Notes: generated by a model not told the origin, from the sequence alone. 64,000 bases of DNA from Tabrizicola sp. (GCA_025458105.1 JALOTD010000031.1:1-64000); one strand, 5' to 3'. Positions 7,676-16,896 are shown, counted from the first letter of the stretch. Numbers and translations are program-made.

Positions 7676-10141
7676 ATGCTGACTGCCTTTCGCTGGCTGA
7701 TCCGTCTGGTCTCGGGTGCCATCGCCCTGGGGGTGGTGCTGACCCTTCTGGCCTACTGGATCCTGTCGCGGTCGCTGATCGATTATAACGAGGACTTCAC
7801 GGTTCAGGGCATCACTGCCCCGGTCGAGATCGTGCGGAACAACGACAACGTGCCGCATATCTTCGGTCAGACCGACGAGGATGTTTTCTTTGCCCTGGGC
7901 TTTGCCCATGCGCAGGACCGGCTGTGGCAGATGACGATGCTGCGGCGCACGGTTCAGGGTCGGCTGAGCGAGCTTTACGGCCCCGCAACACTGAAAGTTG
8001 ACGAACTCATGCGGCGGCTGGATCTGTACAGTCTGGCCCTGGATTCGGTGGCTGCACAGGACCCCGCGACTCTGGCCGCGCTGGAGGCCTATGCGGCGGG
8101 CGTGAATGCCTGGATCGGCGAGGTGAACAAGGGGGCAAGGGGCCGGGGTGCGCCCGAGTTCTTCCTGTTCTCGCCGGAAATCGCGGCCTGGGCGCCGGCG
8201 GATTCGATTGCCATTCTGAAACTGATGTCGTTGCAACTGACCGGATCCTTGCAGAACGAAGTCTTGCGGGCGCGGGTGTCGCTTCTGTTGCCTGCGGACC
8301 GGCTGGCCGACATTCTGCCAAACGATCCCGGCCAAGGCGTGGCCGCCCTGCCCGACTATGCCGCGCTGGTGCCGGGTGTGGCGCCCTTGGCAAGGCCGGT
8401 CGACTTTGCGCTGGGTCCGTTCTCGCCCGTGGCCGAGCCGGGCCGGGCCGGGGCGTCGAATTCCTGGGCCGCAGCGCCTTCGCGCTCTGCCGCCGGGGGA
8501 AGTCTGTTGGCAAACGACCCCCATCTGGACCTGACCGCGCCGACGATCTGGTATCTGGCGCGGCTGGAGCTTGCCTCGGGCGGGGTGATTGGTGGCACGC
8601 TGCCCGGGGTGCCGGCGGTGCTGGTCGGGCGCAGCGAGCGGCTGGGCTGGGGGCTGACCACGGCCTATGTCGACGACCAGGACCTGCTGATTGAGGAGCT
8701 GAATCCGGAGAACCCGGAGGAGTATCGGACACCCGATGGCTGGGCGCAGTTCGAGAGCCGCCAGTCGATCATCACGGTCAAGGATGCGGAGCCTGTGACG
8801 CTGACGCTGCGCTGGTCGCGGAACGGGCCGATCCTGACCGGCGGGCTTTATGATCTGGACACGATCACTCCGGACGGTCATGTGGCGGCGCTGGCCTGGA
8901 CGGCGCTGAACGGGGCCGATACCTCGATGACGGCGGCGATGCGGCTGATGCAGTCGGGGACGGTGGCCGAGGCGATGGAGGCGGGGCGGCTGCATGTGGC
9001 CCCGGCGCAGAACCTGATGCTGGCCGATGCCGACGGGATTGCGCTGCAAGTCGTGGGAGCGATGCCCGCGCGGGATGCGGGGCACCCCTCCCAAGGGCGG
9101 CTGCCGGTTCTGGGCGCGGACCCGCGCGCGGGCTTCAAAGGCGTGCTGCCTTATGAGGATAATCCGCGCTTTGTGAGTCCGGCTTCGGGGTTGCTGGGGA
9201 ACACGAACAACAAGACGGTGGACCGGCCCTTCCCCCTGCATGTGAGCTTTGACTGGGGCGATACGCAGCGCATCCAGCGCTGGCTGACGCTGATGAAGGC
9301 GCGCGAGGTGCACACGCGGGAAAGCTTCATCGAGGCTCAGCTGGACACAGTGAACCCGACCGCGCGGGCGCTGCTGCCGCTGATCGGGGCGGATCTGTGG
9401 TTCACGGGGGAAGCGGCTCCGGAAGGGACGCCGGAACGCTTGCGGCAGCGGGCGCTGGTCCTGCTCGCAGAATGGAACGGCGAGATGAACGAGCATCTTC
9501 CCGAGCCCTTGATCGCCGAGGCCTGGATGCGGGCCTTGATGGACCGGCTGATCCGGGACGAGCTGGGGGCGATGGCGGACAGTTTCACCCATATCTCTCC
9601 GGTCTTCATGGAGCGGGTTTATCGCAATGTGGGCGGGGCGAGCGTCTGGTGCGACGTGATCCAGTCGGCAGCGGTGGAAAGCTGCAGCGACCTGGCGCGG
9701 ATCGCGCTGGACGAGGCCCTGTTGCGGCTGACCGAGAGATACGGTCCGAACATCGAGGCCTGGCGCTGGGGCGATGCGCACCAGGCGACGCATGACCATC
9801 CGGTCCTGGGCGAAGTGCCCTTTCTGCGGCATTTCGTGAACATCCGGCAATCGACGAGCGGCGGGGATGATACACTGATGCGGGGCGTGACGCGGGGCAC
9901 GGGCGAGGAGCCCTATCAGAACGTGCATTCGGCAGGCTACCGGGGGGTGTACGACTTTGCTGATCCGGACAGTTCTGTCTTCATCTCGGCCACGGGGCAG
10001 TCGGGGCATCCCCTGTCGCGCCACTATGACGACCTGGGCGAGCTGTGGCGGCGGGGGGAGTATATCCCGATGTCGCTGGACCCCGACCTCGCGCGAGCGG
10101 CGGCGGCAGGAATCATGGTGCTGACCCCAGAGGGACCATGA
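7676..10141 (+). CDS. penicillin acylase family protein
   Basis: An 821-residue Ntn-hydrolase precursor, the usual length for the family. The ATG at 7676 has AGGA eight bases upstream and opens with a membrane/signal segment (LIRLVSGAIALGVVLTLLAY), so the product is periplasmic or membrane-tethered. The alpha-chain has HIFGQTDEDVFFALGFAHAQ. The autocatalytic nucleophile is Ser261 in GASNSW, which becomes the N-terminus of the beta-chain after spacer excision, followed by LLANDPHL. LLGNTNNK and the C-terminal HPLSRHYDD, typical of acyl-homoserine-lactone/penicillin acylases, are present. It may cleave N-acyl amides such as acyl-homoserine lactones. The true substrate is unknown. Confidence 0.93.
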   Translation: MLTAFRWLIRLVSGAIALGVVLTLLAYWILSRSLIDYNEDFTVQGITAPVEIVRNNDNVPHIFGQTDEDVFFALGFAHAQDRLWQMTMLRRTVQGRLSELYGPATLKVDELMRRLDLYSLALDSVAAQDPATLAALEAYAAGVNAWIGEVNKGARGRGAPEFFLFSPEIAAWAPADSIAILKLMSLQLTGSLQNEVLRARVSLLLPADRLADILPNDPGQGVAALPDYAALVPGVAPLARPVDFALGPFSPVAEPGRAGASNSWAAAPSRSAAGGSLLANDPHLDLTAPTIWYLARLELASGGVIGGTLPGVPAVLVGRSERLGWGLTTAYVDDQDLLIEELNPENPEEYRTPDGWAQFESRQSIITVKDAEPVTLTLRWSRNGPILTGGLYDLDTITPDGHVAALAWTALNGADTSMTAAMRLMQSGTVAEAMEAGRLHVAPAQNLMLADADGIALQVVGAMPARDAGHPSQGRLPVLGADPRAGFKGVLPYEDNPRFVSPASGLLGNTNNKTVDRPFPLHVSFDWGDTQRIQRWLTLMKAREVHTRESFIEAQLDTVNPTARALLPLIGADLWFTGEAAPEGTPERLRQRALVLLAEWNGEMNEHLPEPLIAEAWMRALMDRLIRDELGAMADSFTHISPVFMERVYRNVGGASVWCDVIQSAAVESCSDLARIALDEALLRLTERYGPNIEAWRWGDAHQATHDHPVLGEVPFLRHFVNIRQSTSGGDDTLMRGVTRGTGEEPYQNVHSAGYRGVYDFADPDSSVFISATGQSGHPLSRHYDDLGELWRRGEYIPMSLDPDLARAAAAGIMVLTPEGP

Positions 10142-10638
10142 TCCGGACCGACCGACTGACCTTGCGGCGCGCGCGGATAGAGGACCTGGCGGACGTCCAT
10201 GCCATGCTGTCCGACCCACGCGCGATGCGCTATTGGGCGACGCCCGAACATGAGACGGTTGAGCAGAGCCGGGCCTGGCTTGAAGGCATGGTTCAGGGCG
10301 CGCCGGGCGAGGATGATTTCCTGATCGAGCATGAGGGCCGGGTCATCGGCAAGGCCGGGGCCTGGCGCTTGCCGGAAGTGGGGTTCCTGCTGCATCCCGA
10401 CCATTGGGGCAAGGGGCTGGCGTTCGAGGCGATGACGGCGGTCATCGCGCATCTTTTCACAGCACATGCGGTCGAAGCCCTGACGGCCGAGGCCGACCCG
10501 CGCAACGCGGCCTCGCTGCGGCTGTTGGGCCGGCTGGGGTTTGTCGAGACCGGTCGGGCCGAACGCACGCTGCTATGGCGCGACGAATGGTGCGACAGTG
10601 TCTACCTGGCGCTGCCGCGCAGGGCCTGGACGGGCTGA
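10138..10638 (+). CDS. GNAT family N-acetyltransferase (RimJ/RimL type)
   Basis: A 166-residue acetyltransferase starting at an ATG that overlaps the penicillin acylase stop (ATGA). It begins with IRTDRLTLRRARIEDL, the characteristic opening of RimJ/RimL proteins. It has the HPDHWGKGLAFEAM acetyl-CoA loop and the NAASLRLLGRLGFVETG C-terminal motif. Family members acetylate ribosomal protein N-termini or small amines. Translational coupling to an amide hydrolase suggests, but does not prove, action on a released amine. Confidence 0.85.
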   Translation: MIRTDRLTLRRARIEDLADVHAMLSDPRAMRYWATPEHETVEQSRAWLEGMVQGAPGEDDFLIEHEGRVIGKAGAWRLPEVGFLLHPDHWGKGLAFEAMTAVIAHLFTAHAVEALTAEADPRNAASLRLLGRLGFVETGRAERTLLWRDEWCDSVYLALPRRAWTG

Positions 10639-10699
10639 CGGCGGCACGGATTGGGGCGGCTATCAAATTGAGCGGCTTGCGCCGCAAGTCTTTTGTCTC

Positions 10700-10730
10700 G
10701 GTCCTCGTGTGTGAAGGACACACGAGGACC
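10700..10730. repeat. perfect 13-bp hairpin between convergent genes
   Basis: GGTCCTCGTGTGT and its exact reverse complement flank the five-base loop GAAGG. It lies between the GNAT gene and the convergent DUF4241-like gene (stop at 10778), so a bidirectional transcription end is likely. No T-run follows on either strand. A second short inverted repeat, CTTGCG-C-CGCAAG, lies just upstream at 10676-10688. Confidence 0.6.
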
Positions 10731-10777
10731 TCGGGCGGCCTCCGGCGGGGATATTTGCCGCAAGGTGAAAGGGCAGG

Positions 10778-11431
10778 TCAGCTTTCGGCGCAGGCGCTGT
10801 CGCGGCCCCAGAGGGCGAAGCGGGGAGCCTTCAGCGCCGTGGGCCCCGGCAGGCGTGGGATCGGGCTGTCATAGGGATAGCCCCGGTCAAGGACGCCGAA
10901 ATCGGTGACCAGCGTGCAAGGGCAGCCCTGGGGATCGAAACCCCAGTAGCTGAAATAGAAACCGTCGCCCCAGCCTGAGGAGAAGACCGCCATGTCCTGC
11001 CCGTCATTCTGGACGACGAAATCTTGCGGGATGCCGGTGTCACCAGGGGAGGCGAGATCGAGAAGCAGACCTTCGGAGAAGGCGTAATAGGCCTCACCTT
11101 CCAGATAGCCATCATCGGTCATCCCGAAGGTTTCGAAGAATTCTGGCGCGGCAAAGCTGCCAGCGCCGGCATCGACGCCATAGCCGAAGGCTTCGTTTTC
11201 TGCGAGGTCGAAGAGGCTTTCGCCTTCGGGGGCGGCGTTCTGCCAATAGATCGGCGTGCAGGCGCGCAGGCGAAGCTCGGCAAGTGCGGGGCGGGTTGGC
11301 TCGGCTGCGTCGAACCAGAGGTAGACCGGATAGCTGCCGGGGATCACGCGGCGGTCAAAGGGGGTAAGGCGATCAGCCTCTTCGGCCAGGGCTGGCAAGG
11401 GCAGGAGTATGGCAAGAACAAAGGGTTTCAT
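10778..11431 (-). CDS. DUF4241 domain-containing exported protein
   Basis: A 217-residue protein with an N-terminal signal peptide (MKPFVLAILLPLPALAEE). The mature part matches the DUF4241 pattern as I recall it: a Y-P-V-x-L-W-F strand, RPALAELRL, and the hallmark GYGVDAGAGSF, followed by DGQDMAVFSSGWGDG and CPCTLVTDFGVL. The frame is open further upstream to 12019, but MKPF is the start that gives a signal peptide, and its ATG overlaps the stop of the upstream membrane protein gene. The family has no established function. Confidence 0.72.
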   Translation of the reverse strand: MKPFVLAILLPLPALAEEADRLTPFDRRVIPGSYPVYLWFDAAEPTRPALAELRLRACTPIYWQNAAPEGESLFDLAENEAFGYGVDAGAGSFAAPEFFETFGMTDDGYLEGEAYYAFSEGLLLDLASPGDTGIPQDFVVQNDGQDMAVFSSGWGDGFYFSYWGFDPQGCPCTLVTDFGVLDRGYPYDSPIPRLPGPTALKAPRFALWGRDSACAES

Positions 11432-11865
11432 GTGGCCCCCGGTTGCGATGCGCTGACACGCCAGGCAAGCGCAAGGACGGGAGCCAGTGCAAGGGGTGTC
11501 AGCACCGGATGGAGGGTAAGTTCCAGCAGGGGCTCGAACCTGGCCCAAGTGGTGCCAAGGTCGATCACGAACAGCCAGATCAGCTGATCGGCTGCCCAAA
11601 GCCAGAGCAAGGCAACAAGCGAGAGCAGCATGAACCGCGCCAGGCGATAGCGCCAGGACGGCCAGAGCATGACAAGCGTCGCAACGGGAATGGGGCTGGT
11701 CGCCAGCGCTGAATCGCGCAGGAGGGACAAATGGCTGACGGTCAAGCCGGGGTGCAGCGGGTAGCCTGCGCCCAGATAGCCCCCCGGAATGCCGATCAGC
11801 GCATGGGCGAGGAGCATGGCTGTCGCAAGCGCCCAAAGCGCGAGAAGCCCTAAAGCCGCTGCCAT
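11428..11865 (-). CDS. hypothetical integral membrane protein
   Basis: A 145-residue, very hydrophobic protein with about four predicted membrane spans, for example [20 protein letters not shown] at the N-terminus and LLSLVALLWLWAADQLIWLF in the middle. I do not recognise a family. It overlaps the hflX 3' end by 16 bases and the DUF4241-like gene start by four. It is therefore probably co-transcribed with both, and could be a membrane partner of the exported DUF4241-like protein. Confidence 0.65.
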   Translation of the reverse strand: MAAALGLLALWALATAMLLAHALIGIPGGYLGAGYPLHPGLTVSHLSLLRDSALATSPIPVATLVMLWPSWRYRLARFMLLSLVALLWLWAADQLIWLFVIDLGTTWARFEPLLELTLHPVLTPLALAPVLALAWRVSASQPGAT

Positions 11866-13184
11866 CGGGTCTGTTGCCGGGCGGTCCAGCGCACGGTGAG
11901 GTGCCAGCCGTCCTCACCTTCGGTTTCGACTTGCACAACGTTGTGGTCATGCAGCCAGGCGCGTTTGCGGCCCTGGTCGAAGGGGATGGTGAGGGTCTCT
12001 TCGGTCCGGTCCTCGTCAAGCGTGCGCGCGATGAGGGAGAGGAGCGTCTCTACTCCCTCGCCCGTCAGGGCGGAGACGGGCAGCACCATGGGGCGTTGTG
12101 CGGCCTGGGCAGTCAGCGCGCCGCGCTGCGAGGCATCGACAAGGTCAAGCTTGTTCCAGACTTCGATGATCGGGGTGTCTTCCTTCACACCGAGAGAGGC
12201 GAGGATATCGGTGACGTCGGCGGCCTGTTCGACGGTTTCGGGGTGGGAAATGTCGCGGACGTGGAGGATGAGATCGGCGGAGAGGACTTCCTCCAGCGTG
12301 GCGCGGAAGGCAGCAACGAGCTGGGTGGGCAGATCCGAGATGAAGCCCACGGTGTCGGAGAGGATGATCTTGGCACCGACCGGCAGCGTGACGCCGCGCA
12401 TGGTGGGATCGAGGGTCGCAAAGAGCATGTCCTTGGCCAGCACCTCGGCGCCCGTTATGCGGTTGAAGAGCGTGGACTTTCCGGCGTTGGTGTAGCCGAC
12501 CAGCGCCACGATCGGGAACGGCACCTTGGCGCGGGCGGCGCGGTGAAGCTCACGCGTCTTGACCACCTGTTCAAGCTGGCGGCGGAGTTTCACCACCTGG
12601 TCGTCGATCGCGCGGCGGTCGGATTCGATCTGGGTTTCGCCCGGGCCGCCGACAAAGCCGAAGCCGCCGCGCTGGCGTTCAAGGTGGGTCCAGGCGCGGA
12701 CCAGGCGGGTGCGCTGGTAGCTGAGGGCGGCAAGTTCGACCTGGAGGACCCCTTCGCGAGTGCGGGCGCGGTCGGCGAAGATCTCCAGGATCAGCGAGGT
12801 ACGGTCGAGAAGCTTGACGCCCCATTCCTTTTCGAGGTTGCGCTGCTGGACGGGCGAGACCTGGCCGTCGATCAGCACGAGGTCGATCTTGAGGTCATGG
12901 AAAAGGGTCTTCAACTCTGCCACCTTGCCCGAGCCGAGGAGCGTGGCGGGCGTGACACGGGACAAGCGGACGACGTCAGAGCCCTGGACAGCAAGCTCGG
13001 GCAGTGCAGCGGCCAAGGAGACCGCTTCGGCCAGACGGTGTTCCGGCAGGCGCCGCGCATTGGCGGATTTCAGCTCCGGGTGAATGACATAAGCTCGCGT
13101 GGCCTGCGCGGCGGTGTCGCGCAGACGGTTCCCCTCGCGAGGGGCGAGGAGATCATCGTCATCCTGGGGCGGTCTGGAGATCAG
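11850..13184 (-). CDS. hflX: ribosome-associated GTPase HflX
   Basis: A GTP-binding protein that splits or rescues ribosomes under stress. The G domain is complete: G1 [12 protein letters not shown], switch/G3 [11 protein letters not shown]4 NKLD. It is preceded by the HflX N-terminal domain (GSGKVAELK and GGPGETQIE motifs). The first ATG/GTG/TTG in frame is a TTG at 13016, but about 55 codons upstream also encode HflX-like sequence ([20 protein letters not shown]). No standard start occurs there. A CTG at 13184-13182 overlaps the hfq stop (CTGA) and follows AAGGGGAAGA, so I propose it as the start, with reservation. It follows hfq as in many proteobacteria. Confidence 0.88.
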   Translation of the reverse strand: MISRPPQDDDDLLAPREGNRLRDTAAQATRAYVIHPELKSANARRLPEHRLAEAVSLAAALPELAVQGSDVVRLSRVTPATLLGSGKVAELKTLFHDLKIDLVLIDGQVSPVQQRNLEKEWGVKLLDRTSLILEIFADRARTREGVLQVELAALSYQRTRLVRAWTHLERQRGGFGFVGGPGETQIESDRRAIDDQVVKLRRQLEQVVKTRELHRAARAKVPFPIVALVGYTNAGKSTLFNRITGAEVLAKDMLFATLDPTMRGVTLPVGAKIILSDTVGFISDLPTQLVAAFRATLEEVLSADLILHVRDISHPETVEQAADVTDILASLGVKEDTPIIEVWNKLDLVDASQRGALTAQAAQRPMVLPVSALTGEGVETLLSLIARTLDEDRTEETLTIPFDQGRKRAWLHDHNVVQVETEGEDGWHLTVRWTARQQTRWQRL

Positions 13185-13414
13185 TCTTCCCCTTCGTACA
13201 GGCTGATCGGAGCGCCGGGCATGATGGTCGAAATCGCGTGCTTGTAGACAAGCTGCGACTGTCCATCGCGACGCAAAAGCACGCAGAAGTTGTCAAACCA
13301 GGTGATCACACCCTGCAGCTTCACGCCGTTGATCAGAAAGATCGTCACCGGAATTTTCGCTTTCCGCACATGGTTGAGGAAAGCGTCCTGGAGGTTTTGC
13401 TTGTCGGCGGCCAT
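13181..13414 (-). CDS. hfq: RNA chaperone Hfq
   Basis: Hexameric Sm-like protein that pairs small RNAs with mRNAs. The 77 residues carry Sm1 ([34 protein letters not shown]) and the Sm2 signature YKHAIST. The short acidic C-terminal tail is typical of alphaproteobacteria. It is followed immediately by hflX. The 165 bases upstream, to trkH, hold no gene that I can see. Confidence 0.98.
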   Translation of the reverse strand: MAADKQNLQDAFLNHVRKAKIPVTIFLINGVKLQGVITWFDNFCVLLRRDGQSQLVYKHAISTIMPGAPISLYEGED

Positions 13415-13579
13415 TCTTGTTTTGCCTTGTTTTTTCTATCACTTCACTGTCGCGCAGAGCGTTTCTTGGAGCGAGCCCTGTTGTCACCGCCAAAGACGGC
13501 CTGCGTGAAGTATGAATTGCCTTTCAGAGAGATTCCAGCGCAAAAAACAGCCTGTTACGAGCCAAACGATGAACGGGCT

Positions 13580-15097
13580 TTACCGTCGGCTGCGGCCCGG
13601 CAGGATCAGTGCGAGCAAGGCCAGCGTTTCCAGGCGGCCAACGATCATCGCAAGACCAAGGATTGCTTTCACGTTGGTTGACAAATCGGCATAGAGGATC
13701 GGCTCTGCCGCGCCGAGTTCGGCCAGTTGTCCAGTGGTCGTCAGCGCGGCAATGGCCAGAACAAGGGCTGGTTCGAACGCGATGCCCTCAAGGGACAGAA
13801 GTGCCACTGTCACGGCTATGGAGGCGGCAAACAGCATGAAGAAGACCCAAGCAATCTGCGCGCCTTCCTGCCAGAGCCTTCGCACCTCGGACCCGCCATG
13901 CCCGATCGAGTTCGGATGGATGATCCGTTCAAGCTCACGCTCGCCGTGGCGCAGAAGGGCATAGACCCGCAACAGCTTGACCCCGCCAGCGGTCGTGGCG
14001 GTGCCGCCGCCTATGATCGCAAGGGCCATCAACACAAGGCCGGGCGTGCCGATGCCCGACCAGGCCGCACCCGTTTCCCAACTGGCGGAAATATAGCCAG
14101 TCGTCGTCAGAAACGAGGTTGCGGTGAAGATCGTGCCCCAAAGCGAGGGCAAGGCCTGCGCATCGGCCACGGAACTGGTACCGGCATCGGCCACGATCCA
14201 GTGGCGCAGGAAGAGTATCGTGACAACTGTCAGCACGATCAGTCCGGCCAGCCGCAGTTCGGGGTCACCTAGAAGCGGCCGACGGTTTTCCGTAAGGCCC
14301 GTTCCGGGAAGCGCGCGCCGGGTGATCGCGAAGATCAGGAAGGCAAGGATCAGCGCTTCGCCCCAGAGGCCTGAAGCGCTTTCGCCAAGAGCTGTTTGAC
14401 CGCTGATCCCAGAGGTGGACAAGGTGCCCATCGCATGGATCAGCGCCGTGACCCCGCGGTCCCCCGCAATCAGCAGTGCGACCCATAGAACAAGCGTCAG
14501 GCCGGTGTAGACCGGAAACAGCTTGAGCGCGAAACGGGTCAGACGCTCGGCGGGTTCCGCTGTACGGGTGATCTGCCGGGTGCCCGAGGCACTGCGCCCC
14601 GGAACCCGCCCCGACGCAACCTCGGACCCGCCGAGATTGAGCGGTGCCAGGATCGCATAGGCGGCCAGCAGCGTCAGAAAGCCACCAAACCATCCTACGC
14701 TCGCGCGCCAGAGATGGACCGCGTCGGGCAGACGGTCCGGCGCATAGACTGTCGCCCCTGTCGTGGTGAAGGCGGACAGCATCTCGAACCAGGCATTCGC
14801 AAACGACGTATCAGGCACAGCTTCCAAGATCGGCAGGGTCGTGACCAGCGGCAGAACGATATAGGCGGCGACCAGAGCCGCCAGCTGGCTTCGGGCTGGG
14901 TCACGCGGTGAATAAGCGGCCGTCGCGATGCCCAGCATTACTGCAAGGATCAGGATGATCAGCGCCGAATAGAAGAAGTCGCGCCCGACGGCCGTCTGGT
15001 CGACGACCACGGCATAGCCAGCAGGCAGAAACGCCAGCACCCCGCAAAGGCCGATCAGGACCACCAGCAGCGGCAGTTCGGCCAGCCGGGCCAGCAT
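13580..15097 (-). CDS. trkH: Trk/Ktr potassium uptake protein, TrkH family
   Basis: The potassium-translocating membrane subunit of the Trk system, 505 residues. Filter-loop segments typical of TrkH repeats are visible: AFTTTGATVYA, STSGISGQ, TSFLTTTGYISAS and ALTTTGQ. Each carries the conserved Gly that lines the selectivity filter. Multiple hydrophobic spans run throughout. It follows trkA with overlapping stop and start codons, forming a channel/gate pair. An acidic-to-basic linker (GVKLLRVYALLRHGERELER) matches the TrkH cytosolic region contacting TrkA. Confidence 0.94.
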   Translation of the reverse strand: MLARLAELPLLVVLIGLCGVLAFLPAGYAVVVDQTAVGRDFFYSALIILILAVMLGIATAAYSPRDPARSQLAALVAAYIVLPLVTTLPILEAVPDTSFANAWFEMLSAFTTTGATVYAPDRLPDAVHLWRASVGWFGGFLTLLAAYAILAPLNLGGSEVASGRVPGRSASGTRQITRTAEPAERLTRFALKLFPVYTGLTLVLWVALLIAGDRGVTALIHAMGTLSTSGISGQTALGESASGLWGEALILAFLIFAITRRALPGTGLTENRRPLLGDPELRLAGLIVLTVVTILFLRHWIVADAGTSSVADAQALPSLWGTIFTATSFLTTTGYISASWETGAAWSGIGTPGLVLMALAIIGGGTATTAGGVKLLRVYALLRHGERELERIIHPNSIGHGGSEVRRLWQEGAQIAWVFFMLFAASIAVTVALLSLEGIAFEPALVLAIAALTTTGQLAELGAAEPILYADLSTNVKAILGLAMIVGRLETLALLALILPGRSRR

Positions 15098-16473
15098 CAG
15101 AAGAAGTCGATGGAGACCTGTAACAGGCGCTCCACTTCCGGGATGTCGCTGGCCATTGCGAAAAGCGCGATGACATCGCCGGCTTCGATCCGAAGATCGC
15201 CCGTCGGTTTCAGGACCTTTTCGCCCTTCAGGACCGCACCCACCAAAACACCTTCGGGGAATTCGATGTCACGGACCAGCCGACCCGAAAGCGGCGACGT
15301 CGACAGGACCTGCGCCTCGATCAGTTCGGCCTCGGCATCGCCGATGGAATAAACGGCGCGGACACGGCCATGGCGGATATGGCGCAGGATGGAGGACACC
15401 GTGGTGGCGCGCGGGTTGATGTAGGCGTCAATGTCCAAAGGCGCCATGAGCGGCGCAAGTGTCGGGTCGTTCACCAGCGCGATGGTCATCTGGCAGCCCG
15501 CCTGTTTGGCACGGACCGACACCAGAAGGTTGGTCTTGTCGTCGTCGGTGACGGCCAGGACAGCATCGGCCCGGTCTACGGCGGCCTCCATCAAGAGATC
15601 GATGTCCATCCCGTCGCCATGCAGGACGATCGTCCGCTCCAGCGCGTCGGCGGCAGCTTCGGCAGTGGCGCGGTCCTTTTCGATGATCTTGGCGCGGACG
15701 CGGTCGGTGCGGGCCTCCAGGGCCTGCGCGACGGCAAGTCCGACGTTGCCGCCGCCAATGATGACGACACGTTCCTGCTTTTTCGTTTTCTTGCCAAAGA
15801 TTTCCAGGGCGCGGTTTACGTCCTCGAAATGCGTGAAAACATAAATCTGGTCTGCGGCATAAAGCTGGTCGCCCGGATCTGGGGCGAACAGTCGGTCCTC
15901 GCGGCGGATGCCCACAACAATGGCGCGCAGGGTGGAGAAAAGCTCGTTCAGCTGGCGAAGGGGCGTATTGAGAACGGGGCAATCCTCGTCCAGCTGAAGG
16001 CCAAGCAGCTGCGCGCGCCCACCCATGAAGCTTTCGGTGTCGAAGGTTGCAGGCGCGGCAAGTCGCTGCAGAGCCGCCTCGGCCACCTCGCGTTCGGGGC
16101 TGATGACCACATCGATGGCCAGCCGGTCCTGATTGGTCAGATCGCCATAGAGCGCTTCGAGATAGTTCTGGGCGCGGATGCGGGCGATCTTGCGCGTGAT
16201 GTTGAAGATCGAATGCGCAACCTGACAGGTGACCATGTTCACCTCGTCGGAATGCGTCGCGGCGATCAGCATGTCAGCATCGCGCGCGCCGGCCTTTTCC
16301 AGCACGTCCGGATGGCTGGCAAAGCCGACGACGCCCTGCACATCCAGCGTGTCAGTGGCGCGCCGGACCAGATCGGCGTTCATATCGACCAGGGTCACGT
16401 CATTCTTTTCACCGGACAGGTGCCGGGCAATCTGCCAGCCGACCTGGCCCGCCCCGCAGATGATGACTTTCAT
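15097..16473 (-). CDS. trkA: Trk system potassium transporter TrkA
   Basis: The cytosolic NAD(H)-binding regulatory subunit of Trk potassium uptake, 458 residues, with two tandem RCK_N/RCK_C halves. The first Rossmann motif is ICGAGQVGWQIARHL at the N-terminus. The second is VVIIGGGNVGLAVAQAL near residue 235. Each is followed by an acidic strand-end residue for the ribose and by a TrkA-C domain (the last includes DIEFPEGVLVGAVLKG). It is translationally coupled to trkH downstream and sits downstream of the ntrYX genes in the same orientation, the order known from Rhodobacter. Confidence 0.96.
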   Translation of the reverse strand: MKVIICGAGQVGWQIARHLSGEKNDVTLVDMNADLVRRATDTLDVQGVVGFASHPDVLEKAGARDADMLIAATHSDEVNMVTCQVAHSIFNITRKIARIRAQNYLEALYGDLTNQDRLAIDVVISPEREVAEAALQRLAAPATFDTESFMGGRAQLLGLQLDEDCPVLNTPLRQLNELFSTLRAIVVGIRREDRLFAPDPGDQLYAADQIYVFTHFEDVNRALEIFGKKTKKQERVVIIGGGNVGLAVAQALEARTDRVRAKIIEKDRATAEAAADALERTIVLHGDGMDIDLLMEAAVDRADAVLAVTDDDKTNLLVSVRAKQAGCQMTIALVNDPTLAPLMAPLDIDAYINPRATTVSSILRHIRHGRVRAVYSIGDAEAELIEAQVLSTSPLSGRLVRDIEFPEGVLVGAVLKGEKVLKPTGDLRIEAGDVIALFAMASDIPEVERLLQVSIDFF

Positions 16474-16508
16474 CGGATTCCCCGTGACCCGCTGTCCCGC
16501 TCTGAATG

Positions 16509-16853
16509 TCAGATCGGGTCCGGGGGGTCAATCCGCTGCCGGCAGGCCGCCGCGATACGGGCCAGGCTGCCGGGAAGGTCCGCTCCAACAGATTGCGGGT
16601 CAAGCCGCAGCAGCCGGAAGCTACGCGCGGACAGAATCTGACCACTTTGGCGGGACGACGGCTCAAGCTCGATGGCCAGACCTTTGTCTGCAATGTAGAA
16701 ATCGACGATCTGCCCGGCCAGCGGCACCTGACGCCGGACCTTCAGGCCCAGAAATCGACGGTTGCGAAGCGCCTGCCACAAGAGATCCTCGGCCGGATGA
16801 GGTGCTTTGCGGCGGGACCGGGCGATGGCTTTGGACAGGTCGTTCTGCTGCAT
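16509..16853 (-). CDS. DUF559 domain-containing (Vsr-like) putative endonuclease
   Basis: A 114-residue protein from the ATG at 16853. A longer frame up to 16949 would translate through a palindromic repeat and is not credible. It shows the DUF559 pattern: RKAPHPAEDLLWQALRNRR, LKVRRQVPL, then IVDFYIADKGLAIELE, where Asp and Glu correspond to the PD-(D/E)xK catalytic positions. The usual ELDG..H continuation is altered (ELEPSSRQ) and about ten residues shorter than I expect, so activity is doubtful. It lies between trkA and ntrX on the same strand. A pair of perfect 39-bp inverted repeats sits just upstream of its start. Confidence 0.75.
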   Translation of the reverse strand: MQQNDLSKAIARSRRKAPHPAEDLLWQALRNRRFLGLKVRRQVPLAGQIVDFYIADKGLAIELEPSSRQSGQILSARSFRLLRLDPQSVGADLPGSLARIAAACRQRIDPPDPI

Positions 16854-16857
16854 CGAT

Positions 16858-16896
16858 GCCCCCTCACCCTGACCCTCTCCCCCAGGGGGAGAGGGA
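16858..16896. repeat. 39-bp repeat, left arm of an inverted pair
   Basis: This arm is the exact reverse complement of 16974-17012. It contains a 19-base near-perfect palindrome, CTCTCCCCC-A-GGGGGAGAG. The sequence type (CCCTCACCCTGACCCTCTCCC) is a palindromic repeat that I recall as widespread in proteobacterial intergenic DNA. The arm begins four bases upstream of the DUF559 start codon. Confidence 0.9.

Noticed and set aside
7646-10219. An 857-codon open frame on the minus strand opposite the penicillin acylase gene
   Set aside because: It is a shadow of the GC-rich plus-strand gene. Its translation is low-complexity Arg/Pro/Gln/His with no domain, while the plus strand encodes a complete Ntn hydrolase.
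10730-10790. A GGCGGGGATATTTGCCGCAA-like stretch resembling an interspersed Rhodobacterales repeat
   Set aside because: I recall similar intergenic sequence from related genomes, but only one convincing copy is in this window, so it cannot be supported as a repeat here.
11874-13247. A 457-codon open frame on the plus strand opposite hflX
   Set aside because: An antisense shadow of hflX, with composition typical of reverse-frame translation and no family resemblance.
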